Shown piece by piece: positions 7,800 to 14,434 of a stretch of 14,434 nt of DNA (positions are counted from its first letter, which is position 1; every line of letters starts with the position of its first letter). The notes beneath the pieces were generated by a model. It saw only the letters and a list, made by a program, of their open reading frames with translations, was not told the origin of the DNA and did not search any database. A program made the position numbers and the translations under genes. Source of the DNA: JABMMZ01 sp044373665 (GTDB lineage Bacteria > Bacteroidota > Bacteroidia > NS11-12g > UBA955); contig JBIPNH010000055.1 of the NCBI GenBank assembly GCA_044373665.1, positions 1 through 14,434 on the forward strand, given 5' to 3'.

Positions 7800-8075
7800 A
7801 TGGAAGAAAATAAAAAAATCAAATACCTCTTCATAATATATGAGGCTGAGGATAATCCAAAGTATCGGCATATTGTAAAAATGCTAATTAATGATATTGT
7901 AGATTATTATTCCATGTTATTAGATTGCTTGACAGATGAATTAACAGCCTGTGGAGGTAAAATAGAACTAATATTATCGAAAAACTTTAAAGTGACAGAT
8001 GTTAAATATATCGACATTCCATTTGATCTCAAACATAAAATAAACAGGTTATTGAAACCTCATCTCAATAAATAA
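7800..8075 (+). CDS. Small protein of unknown function (91 residues)
   Basis: I do not recognise this protein. It has 91 residues, no signal peptide and no membrane segment, so it is probably cytoplasmic. It starts with a Lys/Glu-rich stretch, then a hydrophobic strand (IKYLFIIYE), a long amphipathic helix-like part (IVKMLINDIVDYYSMLLDCLTDEL), a second strand (GGKIELILSK) and a basic C-terminus (KHKINRLLKPHLNK). The start is ATG; no clear ribosome-binding site is seen, as is normal in this phylum. It reads in the same direction as the toroid gene 62 nt downstream and the two may be cotranscribed. Its codon use is as A/T-rich as the spacer before it. The open frame is the only sizeable one in this stretch, which supports it being real, but homologues would be needed to confirm it. 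Confidence 0.6.
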   Translation: MEENKKIKYLFIIYEAEDNPKYRHIVKMLINDIVDYYSMLLDCLTDELTACGGKIELILSKNFKVTDVKYIDIPFDLKHKINRLLKPHLNK

Positions 8076-8090
8076 TTGGAAATTTCGTTT

Positions 8091-8110
8091 ACCTTTTACA
8101 ATCAAAAGGT
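8091..8110 (+). repeat. Inverted repeat in the leader of the toroid gene
   Basis: ACCTTTT and AAAAGGT form perfect 7-bp arms around the 6-nt loop ACAATC. No U-run follows, so it is not a standard terminator. It lies 15 nt after the small gene and 27 nt before the next ATG, where it could affect mRNA processing or translation. Confidence 0.4.
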
Positions 8111-8116
8111 ATTGAT

Positions 8117-8135
8117 TGGTTTAATTGACAAACCA
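8117..8135 (+). repeat. Inverted repeat abutting the start codon of the toroid gene
   Basis: TGGTTT and AAACCA form 6-bp arms around a 7-nt loop. The hairpin ends 2 nt before the ATG at 8138, so if it forms it would cover the ribosome entry region and could limit translation. The arms are short and the effect is inferred. Confidence 0.35.
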
Positions 8136-8137
8136 TT

Positions 8138-9523
8138 ATGAAATCAAAATTTATTATCCCACTAGGCTTATTGCTTTTATTAATCTCTGCTTTTATTTTT
8201 CAGCTTGATTCTGAAAACCTTTATTTCAATCCAAAAAAATGGACCACTACCCAAGATTTTACTTATCAAAAACCCGAATGTTGTAAACCAAAAACTGATA
8301 GCATCAGCGAAACAAAAAAGGGTTGCGTTTACAAAACTGTTTTTGAAAATGATTACACCGACTCTGATTTTATTTACAAAACGCCTGTAAAAGTCGAAAA
8401 GTCAATCATTACTGCATTAGAATGGATAAGCAAAGAACAACTTTCTGACGGTGGCTGGAGCGCACAAACCAATGTAAGTTTAATAAAAATCAACCAAAAC
8501 TCTAATTCTCAAACACAAATAAAATCAGACCCTGCCACCACAGCAATGGTATCAATGGCATTACTAAGATGTGGTAATACACCTTTTAAAGGCACTTACC
8601 AAAATGCTTTGGTTAAGAGCACTCAATTTTTAATTGAATGTGTTGAAAATAGCGGCACTAATGATTTAAATATCACCACAATAAAAGGCACACAACCCCA
8701 ATATAAACTTGGACATAATATTGATGTGATGTTAACTTCGCAATATTTAACCAATTTATTACCTGTTTACAATGAATATCCCGACAAAAAAAATCAGGTT
8801 AAAAAGTGTATTGAAATATGTGTTAATAAAATACAAAAAGCACAAAACAAAAACGGAAGCTTCACTGGTTCTGGATGGGCTGGTGTTCTTCAATCGTCTT
8901 TTGCCAATAATGCACTAGAAACTGCAAAATCTGCAGGAATAATGGTTGATACCATTGTTCTTGAAAAATCGAGAGTTTACCAAAAAAATAATTTTGATGC
9001 CGACAATAACAAAGCAGTTACCTCCGACGGTGCAGGAATAATTTTATATTCAGTATCAAGCAGCGGAAGGGCGTCTGCTAAAGAGGCAAATGAAGCTAAA
9101 AAATACATAGAGAAAGCCAAAAAATCGGGTTTGGTTAAGGAAAATGAAACGGTTACAAATGAAACTTTAGAAAAAGCAGGACTCAGTAAATCCGAAGCTT
9201 TAAAATACAGCACAGCATACAAAGTCAATGTAAATGCGAGTAAAATGGCTTCTCAAGACAATATTATGCAAGGTTTTGGGAACAATGGTGGGGAAGAATT
9301 TATTAGTTTTTTACAAACTGGTGAAGGTTTAATAATTAGTCGCGATAAAAATTGGAAAAACTGGTTCGAAAATGTATCAGGCAAACTCTTGTCAATTCAA
9401 GAAAAAAATGGCAATTGGCAAGGACATCACTGTATTACAAGTCCGGTTTTTTGTACGGCAACTTGTTTGTTAATTTTATCGGTCAATAATGATGTTAAAA
9501 CTTTATTGACATTGTCAGAATAA
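8138..9523 (+). CDS. Exported protein with prenyltransferase/squalene-cyclase-type repeats, function unknown
   Basis: A 461-residue protein with an N-terminal hydrophobic segment (residues 5-21, FIIPLGLLLLLISAFIF) that is either a signal peptide or an anchor. A short Cys-rich part follows (ECC at 47-49, GC at 62-63). The body shows toroid-type repeats: ALEWISKEQLSDGGW (93-107, a QxxDGGW motif), KIQKAQNKNGSFTGSGWAGV (231-250), and SIQEKNGNWQGHHCITSPVF (419-438) before FCTATCLLILS. This matches the alpha/alpha-barrel fold of squalene cyclases and prenyltransferases. The cyclase DxDD and the substrate-cavity motifs are not seen, so terpene cyclisation is not supported. Residues 308-352 form a Lys/Ala/Glu-rich helical insert. 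The GHHC (429-432) cluster may bind metal, as a guess. It reads after the 91-residue gene, with a terminator behind it. Confidence 0.75.
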   Translation: MKSKFIIPLGLLLLLISAFIFQLDSENLYFNPKKWTTTQDFTYQKPECCKPKTDSISETKKGCVYKTVFENDYTDSDFIYKTPVKVEKSIITALEWISKEQLSDGGWSAQTNVSLIKINQNSNSQTQIKSDPATTAMVSMALLRCGNTPFKGTYQNALVKSTQFLIECVENSGTNDLNITTIKGTQPQYKLGHNIDVMLTSQYLTNLLPVYNEYPDKKNQVKKCIEICVNKIQKAQNKNGSFTGSGWAGVLQSSFANNALETAKSAGIMVDTIVLEKSRVYQKNNFDADNNKAVTSDGAGIILYSVSSSGRASAKEANEAKKYIEKAKKSGLVKENETVTNETLEKAGLSKSEALKYSTAYKVNVNASKMASQDNIMQGFGNNGGEEFISFLQTGEGLIISRDKNWKNWFENVSGKLLSIQEKNGNWQGHHCITSPVFCTATCLLILSVNNDVKTLLTLSE

Positions 9524-9545
9524 AGGTCAATAGAAACTAACATAA

Positions 9546-9580
9546 AAAAAGGCTATCTCAAACAATGAGATAGCCTTTTT
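9546..9580. terminator. Strong bidirectional intrinsic terminator
   Basis: The arms AAAAAGGCTATCTCA and TGAGATAGCCTTTTT pair perfectly over 15 bp around the 5-nt loop AACAA. A-runs on the left and T-runs on the right give a U-tract in either direction. It sits between the ends of the toroid gene (9523) and gyrB (9601), which converge here, so it serves both. Confidence 0.93.
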
Positions 9581-9600
9581 ATTTAATCTAATATCAACTA

Positions 9601-11550
9601 TTAAATGTCAATTTTAGCGTATTTAGCATTCTTTTCAATGAACTCACGTCTTGGCGGAACTTCATCTCCCATTAACATACTGAACACGTGATCTGCTTCT
9701 GCAGCACTGTCTAATGTTACTTGTTTAAGTGTTCTTCTTGCAGGATCCATTGTAGTTTCCCAAAGTTGTTCAAAGTTCATCTCTCCCAAACCTTTGTATC
9801 TTTGAATATTAACAGTATCTGGATTAGCCCCTTTTGCCAATTCTAATACAGCTTGTTCTCTTTGATCCTCTGTCCAACAATATTTTGAATTATTACCTTT
9901 TTTAACTTGATATAATGGTGGAGTTGCAATATAAATATAACCAGATTCAACCAATTTTTTCATGTATCTAAAGAACAAGGTTAATATTAAGGTACGAATG
10001 TGACTACCATCGATATCGGCATCCGTCATGATGATAATTTTGTGGTATCTTAAGCTATCGATGTTTAATTCTTTGGCATCATTTTCAGTTCCAATTTTTA
10101 CCCCCAAAGCGGTAAACATATTACGAATCTCTTCATTTTCGTAAATTTTATGTTCCATGGCTTTTTCAACATTCAATATTTTACCTCTTAAAGGCAAAAT
10201 TGCTTGATAAACCCTGTCTCTACCTTGTTTTGCCGTTCCACCCGCAGAGTCTCCCTCTACCAAGTATATCTCACAAATTTTAGGGTCAGTACTTGAACAG
10301 TCGCTCAATTTACCTGGTAATCCCATTCCGCTCATCGCACCTTTACGTTGAACCATTTCTCTTGCTTTTCTGGCAGCGTGTCTTGCAGTTGCAGCCAAAA
10401 TAACTTTATTGACAATCATTTTAGCTTCTTTAGGATGCTCTTCCAAATAGTTTCCTAGCATTTCCCCAACCGCTACATCCACCGCTCCCATTACTTCATT
10501 ATTTCCTAATTTAGTTTTGGTTTGACCTTCAAATTGTGGTTCTTGAACTTTTACAGATATAACACCTGTTAAGCCTTCTCTAAAATCGTCACCACTAATC
10601 TCAAACTTAAGATTTTTTAATAAACCTTCTTTGTCTGCATAGTTTTTAAGGGTTCTTGTTAAACCTCTTCTAAAACCAGCAACGTGAGTACCACCTTCTA
10701 TCGTATTAATGTTGTTAACATAAGAATGTAGATTTTCACTGTAACCTGCATTGTATTGAAAGGCAATTTCAACAGGAATACCTTGTTTTTCACCTTCTGC
10801 ATAAATAGGCTCAGGAATAATTTTTTCTCTTGTGCTATCAAGATAAGTAATAAATTCTTTCAAACCCAATTCACTATAAAAAACTTCCGTTCTAGCTTCC
10901 TTTCCTTCTTCAACTCTTAAATCAGTAAGTGTTAATTTGATGTTTTTGTTCAAAAACGACAATTCACGAAGTCTGTTACTTAAGGTATCAAAACTATATT
11001 CTGAAACATAGAAAATACTGTTGTCAGGCGTAAATTCAATGGTAGTTCCTCTTTTATCAGTTGTACCAATTTCTCTTACATCATATTGTGGAATACCACA
11101 TTTGTACTCTTGTTCAAAAACTTTACCTTCTCTGTATACTGTTGCTTTTAAATCTGTAGAAAGTGCGTTAACACAACTTACACCCACACCGTGCAATCCA
11201 CCAGAAACCTTGTAAGTATCTTTGTCAAATTTTCCACCGGCGTGCAATACAGTCATTACAACCTCCAAAGCAGAACGGTTTTCCTTAGCGTGAATCCCTG
11301 TAGGAATACCTCTACCATCATCCGTAACTTTAATACTATTACCTGGGAGAATAAAAACTTCGATATTTTTAGCATGACCCGCTAAGGCTTCGTCAATACT
11401 ATTGTCTACTACTTCATAAACTAAATGATGTAATCCACGTGGGCCTACATCCCCAATATACATCGCAGGACGCTTTCTTACCGCTTCTAAACCCTCTAAT
11501 ACCTGAATATTATCGGCTCCATAATTGCTTTTATCTATCGCTTCACTCAT
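9601..11550 (-). CDS. gyrB: DNA gyrase subunit B
   Basis: A 649-residue type IIA topoisomerase subunit, close to the usual length in Bacteroidota, which lack the long insert of the E. coli protein. Together with GyrA it introduces negative supercoils using ATP. The GHKL ATPase domain is at the N-terminus: Glu46 and Asn50 in YEVVDNSIDEA, Asp77 in DDGRGIP, and the lid segment GGLHGVGVS (117-125). The transducer domain follows to about 390. The TOPRIM domain has EGDSAGGTAKQGR (432-444), PLRGKILNVEKA (453-464) and the metal-binding DADIDGSH (510-517). QRYKGLGEMN (583-592) marks the C-terminal gyrase B domain. The start is ATG. The 243-nt region before it has no clean promoter match but carries nested inverted repeats. 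The alternative ParE is less likely because of the QRYKGLGEMN motif and the length, but the two families are close. Confidence 0.96.
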   Translation of the reverse strand: MSEAIDKSNYGADNIQVLEGLEAVRKRPAMYIGDVGPRGLHHLVYEVVDNSIDEALAGHAKNIEVFILPGNSIKVTDDGRGIPTGIHAKENRSALEVVMTVLHAGGKFDKDTYKVSGGLHGVGVSCVNALSTDLKATVYREGKVFEQEYKCGIPQYDVREIGTTDKRGTTIEFTPDNSIFYVSEYSFDTLSNRLRELSFLNKNIKLTLTDLRVEEGKEARTEVFYSELGLKEFITYLDSTREKIIPEPIYAEGEKQGIPVEIAFQYNAGYSENLHSYVNNINTIEGGTHVAGFRRGLTRTLKNYADKEGLLKNLKFEISGDDFREGLTGVISVKVQEPQFEGQTKTKLGNNEVMGAVDVAVGEMLGNYLEEHPKEAKMIVNKVILAATARHAARKAREMVQRKGAMSGMGLPGKLSDCSSTDPKICEIYLVEGDSAGGTAKQGRDRVYQAILPLRGKILNVEKAMEHKIYENEEIRNMFTALGVKIGTENDAKELNIDSLRYHKIIIMTDADIDGSHIRTLILTLFFRYMKKLVESGYIYIATPPLYQVKKGNNSKYCWTEDQREQAVLELAKGANPDTVNIQRYKGLGEMNFEQLWETTMDPARRTLKQVTLDSAAEADHVFSMLMGDEVPPRREFIEKNAKYAKIDI

Positions 11551-11696
11551 ATTGTTATACTATATAATTAAAGCGTAAAAATACATCTTTTATATTCAAA
11601 AAACGAATACTCAATCAGAATATTTCCACAAGTTTTTCTAAATATTTTTTTAGATTTATTGAATGATGAATTCAACAAAAAAAGTAGTGTGCCCTC

Positions 11697-11725
11697 TGTA
11701 ATTAAAAATTACAAAAAATTGTAAT
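11697..11725. repeat. Nested inverted repeats TGTAAT / ATTACA / TGTAAT upstream of gyrB
   Basis: TGTAATT (11697-11703) pairs with AATTACA (11707-11713), and the overlapping ATTACAA (11708-11714) pairs with TTGTAAT (11719-11725). The central arm can therefore pair with either neighbour, giving two mutually exclusive 7-bp hairpins, or on DNA three half-sites of one operator. It lies about 150-175 nt before the gyrB start and about 70 nt after the arginase stop. Confidence 0.4.
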
Positions 11726-11793
11726 AGACAGAAAACAAGTTAATTAGATTTATAATTAAACCCTGTCAACGATGAGTAACGATTATAAGCACT

Positions 11794-12741
11794 TTAAGCT
11801 AAAATACCAGCTATTAACAAACGGCTGATAATCGTTGCCATTTCATTTTCACCTTGCTGTAAATTAGGATTCACTTCTGTAATTTCAATTGCACCCAATT
11901 TTGGATGCTTAAAAACAGCTTTGAAGATAGATTCTGCTTCAGTTATTTTTAATCCATCTGGAGAAGGGGTTCCAGTTCCTGTTGATAAATTTGGGTCTAA
12001 AGAATCTGCATCAAAGGAAACATAAAACAAATCGCAATCCTTTAAATAATCAAAACTTTGACTTATAATGGATTCTATTCCCATTTCTGATATTGCTTCT
12101 GGCTCAAATGCTTTGACTCCTTTTTCTCGAATAGTATTCCACTCTGCATCCTCTGCATCTCTTAAACCAATAAATACAATGTCTTTTAATTCTATTTTTG
12201 GACTGATATTCTGTTGACCTAAGTGTTTTAATTGATTCCAATGCGTAATTTCTTGAACTGTAACAGCATTGATTGATTTATTTTGATTGTCAATACCTGT
12301 TAATACCGCCAAGGGCATGCCATGTAAATTACCTGAAGGTGTAGTAAATGGAGAATGTAAGTCTGCATGTGCATCAACCCAAATTACGCCAATCCTTTTG
12401 TCGGGATGGGCATTCTTTAACCCACTAATTGCCCCTATTGCATTGCTGTGATCTCCTGATAAAACAATTGGAAATTCACCTTTTTTTACAATTTCAAACA
12501 AGGAAGATTCTAATTGAATTGAATTATTTAAAACCTTGTCAATTTTTTTGGCAAATTGGTAATTATTTCCAATTAATTCTTCTTCACAATTGTCATTTAA
12601 AACAACACAATGTTCTATCTGTATTCCATTTTCTAACAATTGATTTTTAACTGCAACAGGTCCATCAGCGGCCCCTTTTTTTCCTGCACCAATATCAAAA
12701 CATGACAATATATATACAACTTGCTTCCCTCTTATATCCAT
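11794..12741 (-). CDS. rocF: Arginase
   Basis: A 315-residue ureohydrolase-family enzyme that should split arginine to ornithine and urea in the cytoplasm with two Mn ions. All metal ligands are visible: His98 in SGDHS, Asp123, His125 and Asp127 in VDAHAD, and Asp244 and Asp246 in SFDADSLDP. The substrate loops TPSGNLHGMPLA (134-145) and GTGTPSPDGL (255-264), and the late ITEVNP motif, are those of arginases; agmatinases differ in the loop after DAHAD. The N-terminal stretch FDIGAGKKGAADGP also fits arginase. The start is ATG; a good promoter lies in the 76-nt gap after rsmE, so it is probably transcribed separately from yidC-rsmE. No urease or ornithine-using gene is in view. Specificity is inferred from motifs; another guanidino-group substrate remains possible. 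Confidence 0.9.
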   Translation of the reverse strand: MDIRGKQVVYILSCFDIGAGKKGAADGPVAVKNQLLENGIQIEHCVVLNDNCEEELIGNNYQFAKKIDKVLNNSIQLESSLFEIVKKGEFPIVLSGDHSNAIGAISGLKNAHPDKRIGVIWVDAHADLHSPFTTPSGNLHGMPLAVLTGIDNQNKSINAVTVQEITHWNQLKHLGQQNISPKIELKDIVFIGLRDAEDAEWNTIREKGVKAFEPEAISEMGIESIISQSFDYLKDCDLFYVSFDADSLDPNLSTGTGTPSPDGLKITEAESIFKAVFKHPKLGAIEITEVNPNLQQGENEMATIISRLLIAGILA

Positions 12742-12777
12742 AATAAATCGTTTTTAAATTATCAAAAACACGATTTG

Positions 12778-12808
12778 CAAACTTAGTGAAAAAAACCTTG
12801 AATACCAA
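12778..12808 (-). promoter_or_regulatory. Bacteroidota-type promoter of the arginase gene
   Basis: On the minus strand TTG (12806-12808) is followed after 20 nt by TAAGTTTG (12778-12785). This fits the TTG-N17-23-TAnnTTTG layout of the housekeeping promoter in this phylum and leaves about 30 nt of leader before the ATG. It is the best promoter match seen in the window. Confidence 0.6.
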
Positions 12809-12817
12809 TCAATTCAT

Positions 12818-13525
12818 CTAAACTATTGACTTTAAAACCATTACTGATTTTAATCCAGCTGTTTCTGTTCTTAATCGCTCTTTCCCTAAATCAATCGTTT
12901 TCATGTTATGCTGAATAGCTGCTTTAACTTCTTCTTCACTAAAGTCTCCTTCTGGCCCTATCCATACATTAACAGGCTCTCCTTCTGATAATTGAATTTT
13001 ATCAAGCGACTCCTTATCAATCCCCGAATAACAATGACCAATTAAGTTAATCCCACTTTTACCAACTTCATTTAGCGCTGTTTTAAAATCAATTAACTGA
13101 TTTATTTTAGGAAGGTAAAATTGCAAACTTTGCTTTATTGCTGAAATAGCAATTTTTTGAAACCTTAGATTATTTAAGTTTGACCTTTCTGTGTATTTGG
13201 TTTTAATAAACGTAATTTCATTGATAGCACCCATTTCAACCAGTTTCTCAAACATCCATTCAATTCTGTCTATTTGTTTGGTTGGGGCTATGAGTAAATG
13301 AATGTAACGACCCTCTTTTATAGGCTCAATAATTGTCGAGTCAATTTGACAAATCGTCTGCTGTTTCTTTACGTCTAGAATTGTCACTTTATGGTGACTT
13401 CCTTTTCCATCAGTAACTTCTAAAACTTCACCGATATTCTTTCTTAAAACAAGGACATGACGGTGCTCTTCTTCTTCAAGTATTAATTGATTTTCTGTTG
13501 TATTAGTGGAATAAAACAGTTGCAA
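12818..13525 (-). CDS. rsmE: 16S rRNA (uracil(1498)-N(3))-methyltransferase
   Basis: A 235-residue enzyme of the usual length that methylates N3 of U1498 in 16S rRNA. The N-terminal PUA-like domain (about 1-70) opens with the family's MQLFY and contains HRHVLVLRKNIGEVLEVTDG (21-40). The SPOUT methyltransferase domain has IAPTKQIDRIEWMFEKLVEMGA (79-100, split across the EK motif), KQSLQFYLPKI (131-141), and the SAM-binding knot motifs IGPEGDFSEEEV (189-200) and LGKERLRTETA (213-223). The start is TTG at 13523-13525: the conserved MQLFY begins there, a stop lies four codons upstream, and the first ATG would be codon 91. It starts 13 nt after the yidC stop, so the two are probably cotranscribed. 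Confidence 0.95.
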   Translation of the reverse strand: MQLFYSTNTTENQLILEEEEHRHVLVLRKNIGEVLEVTDGKGSHHKVTILDVKKQQTICQIDSTIIEPIKEGRYIHLLIAPTKQIDRIEWMFEKLVEMGAINEITFIKTKYTERSNLNNLRFQKIAISAIKQSLQFYLPKINQLIDFKTALNEVGKSGINLIGHCYSGIDKESLDKIQLSEGEPVNVWIGPEGDFSEEEVKAAIQHNMKTIDLGKERLRTETAGLKSVMVLKSIV

Positions 13526-13538
13526 AAGCTGTAATTAA

Positions 13539-14434
13539 TTATTTTTTGTTTGACTTTTTATTTGGGTCTAAGCCTCTGGCTTTTGCCATTTCCTCTAATC
13601 TTGCTTGAAAACCTGATTTTTTAATATCGCTGTCTTTTCTGTTTTTAGATTCGTGGATTTGCGCTTTTAATTTGTTTTCGTCAACAAAAAATTTGATAGC
13701 CCACTGTTGTGTAAAGGTAACAACGTTGCTTAAGAAATAATAATAAGTCAAAGCTGCTGCGTATTTATTAAAGAATCCTAAGAATAAAATTGGCATTAAA
13801 TAACTAATGTATTTCATTTGGTCATTCACCCCTGTAACCTGATTGTTCATTCTGGTGTAAATCAAGGTCGAAATAGTCATTAATAGAGTAAACAAACTGA
13901 CGTGGTCACCATAAATAGTATCAATAATAGGTAATTTTCCAAAATCCCAAATTGAGTCATAGATAGATAAATCGCTTGCCCACAAGAATGATTGTTGTCT
14001 GAATTCAAATGCAGAAGGTACAAATTGGAACACCGCAACTAAAATTGGCATTTGAAGTAACATTGGCAAGCAACCTCCTAAAGGATTTACACCTGCTTTT
14101 TTGTACAACTTCAAGTTTTCCATTTGAATTGCCTGCATGTCGTCTTTGTGTTTCTCTTTAATCTCATCCATTTCTGGTTTCAACAAACGCATTTTGGCTG
14201 TTGATTTGTATGATTTGAAAACCAATGGCAATAGCAATGTTTTGATAATCAATGTTAAAAACAAGATTACAATTCCATAATTGCTAATATACTGTTGTAA
14301 GAAGGTAAAGATTGGAATAATCATAAAACGATTAATCCAACCAAAAATACCCCAACCAAGTGGAATAATTTTGTCTAAGCCAATGTTCTGCTTTTTAAGT
14401 TCGTGGTATTGGTTAGGTCCAAAATAATAAGTTA
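13539..14434 (-). CDS. yidC: Membrane protein insertase YidC (C-terminal part; 5' end outside the window)
   Basis: The frame stays open past the ATG at 14322-14324 to the window edge, and the additional 36 codons read as YidC: YFGPNQYHELKKQNIGLDK, then IIPLGWGIFGWINRF, the junction between the periplasmic domain and the core. So that ATG is internal and the gene is 5'-partial. YidC inserts and folds inner-membrane proteins, alone or with SecYEG. The visible part has the core segments: IVILFLTLIIKTLLLPL, with a Lys where E. coli has the groove Arg366; the cytoplasmic coiled helices AKMRLLKPEMDEIKEKHKDD; PMLLQMPILVAVFQFV; SLFTLLMTISTLIY; and a final pair from ISYLMPILFLGFF to TYYYFLSNVVTFTQQW. 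A basic tail ending NKKSNKK follows, as is common for ribosome contact. The N-terminal periplasmic domain is out of view. Confidence 0.96.
   Translation of the reverse strand, partial: TYYFGPNQYHELKKQNIGLDKIIPLGWGIFGWINRFMIIPIFTFLQQYISNYGIVILFLTLIIKTLLLPLVFKSYKSTAKMRLLKPEMDEIKEKHKDDMQAIQMENLKLYKKAGVNPLGGCLPMLLQMPILVAVFQFVPSAFEFRQQSFLWASDLSIYDSIWDFGKLPIIDTIYGDHVSLFTLLMTISTLIYTRMNNQVTGVNDQMKYISYLMPILFLGFFNKYAAALTYYYFLSNVVTFTQQWAIKFFVDENKLKAQIHESKNRKDSDIKKSGFQARLEEMAKARGLDPNKKSNKK

Noticed and set aside
8977..9228. Minus-strand open frame of 83 codons inside the toroid gene
   Set aside because: It lies wholly within a better supported gene on the other strand and has no family features.
9546..9580. 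15-bp inverted repeat as a mobile-element end
   Set aside because: The A- and T-flanked stem with a 5-nt loop between convergent genes is a typical bidirectional terminator, and there is no transposase gene.
11621..11635. DnaA-box-like TTTCCACAA upstream of gyrB, possible replication origin
   Set aside because: It is a poor match to TTATNCACA, stands alone, and neither dnaA nor dnaN is nearby.
11740..11759. Inverted repeat TTAATTA/TAATTAA after the arginase gene as a terminator
   Set aside because: The stem is A/T only, has no U-tract, and such repeats are expected by chance in this composition.

Overview
The window looks like chromosomal DNA of a low-G+C member of the Bacteroidota, most likely a flavobacterium-like lineage. 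The evidence is the strongly A/T-rich composition, sites of the Bacteroidota promoter type (-7 box TAnnTTTG, -33 box TTG) in place of Shine-Dalgarno signals, the GyrB and YidC sequence types, and an ECF sigma factor followed by a membrane protein ending in an outer-membrane barrel-like domain. No genus can be named from the sequence alone. No CRISPR array, insertion sequence, tRNA or rRNA is visible.

Layout. Ten of the twelve genes lie on the minus strand, so they read from right to left. The right block holds yidC (its 5' end is beyond the window), rsmE 12 nt after it, an arginase with its own promoter, and gyrB. The left block is a tightly packed run: guaA, a secreted type-1 periplasmic-binding-fold protein (10-nt overlap), an RsmB/NOL1-type rRNA cytosine methyltransferase (13-nt overlap), a secreted TPR protein, an ECF sigma factor, and its partner membrane protein (14-nt overlap). 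The overlaps and short gaps suggest one or a few cotranscribed units.

Between the blocks sits a small plus-strand island. After a 456-nt very A/T-rich spacer come a 91-residue protein I do not recognise and a 461-residue exported or membrane-anchored protein with prenyltransferase/squalene-cyclase-type (alpha/alpha toroid) repeats. A strong 15-bp bidirectional terminator separates the island from gyrB.

Main points of interest. (1) The sigma-linked membrane protein stops at a TAA (127-129) in the middle of its C-terminal barrel-like domain. The same frame stays open for another 42 codons to the window edge and reads like the missing barrel, so the gene is probably broken by one nonsense change, or the base is an error. 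(2) The plus-strand pair has no assignable function and has two small inverted repeats in its 62-nt internal leader. (3) Four genes (sigma factor, its partner, the RsmB-like enzyme, rsmE) can only start sensibly at TTG. The rest is ordinary housekeeping: purine synthesis, ribosome modification, DNA topology, membrane protein insertion and arginine breakdown. I did not find a convincing new defence or mobile system here.
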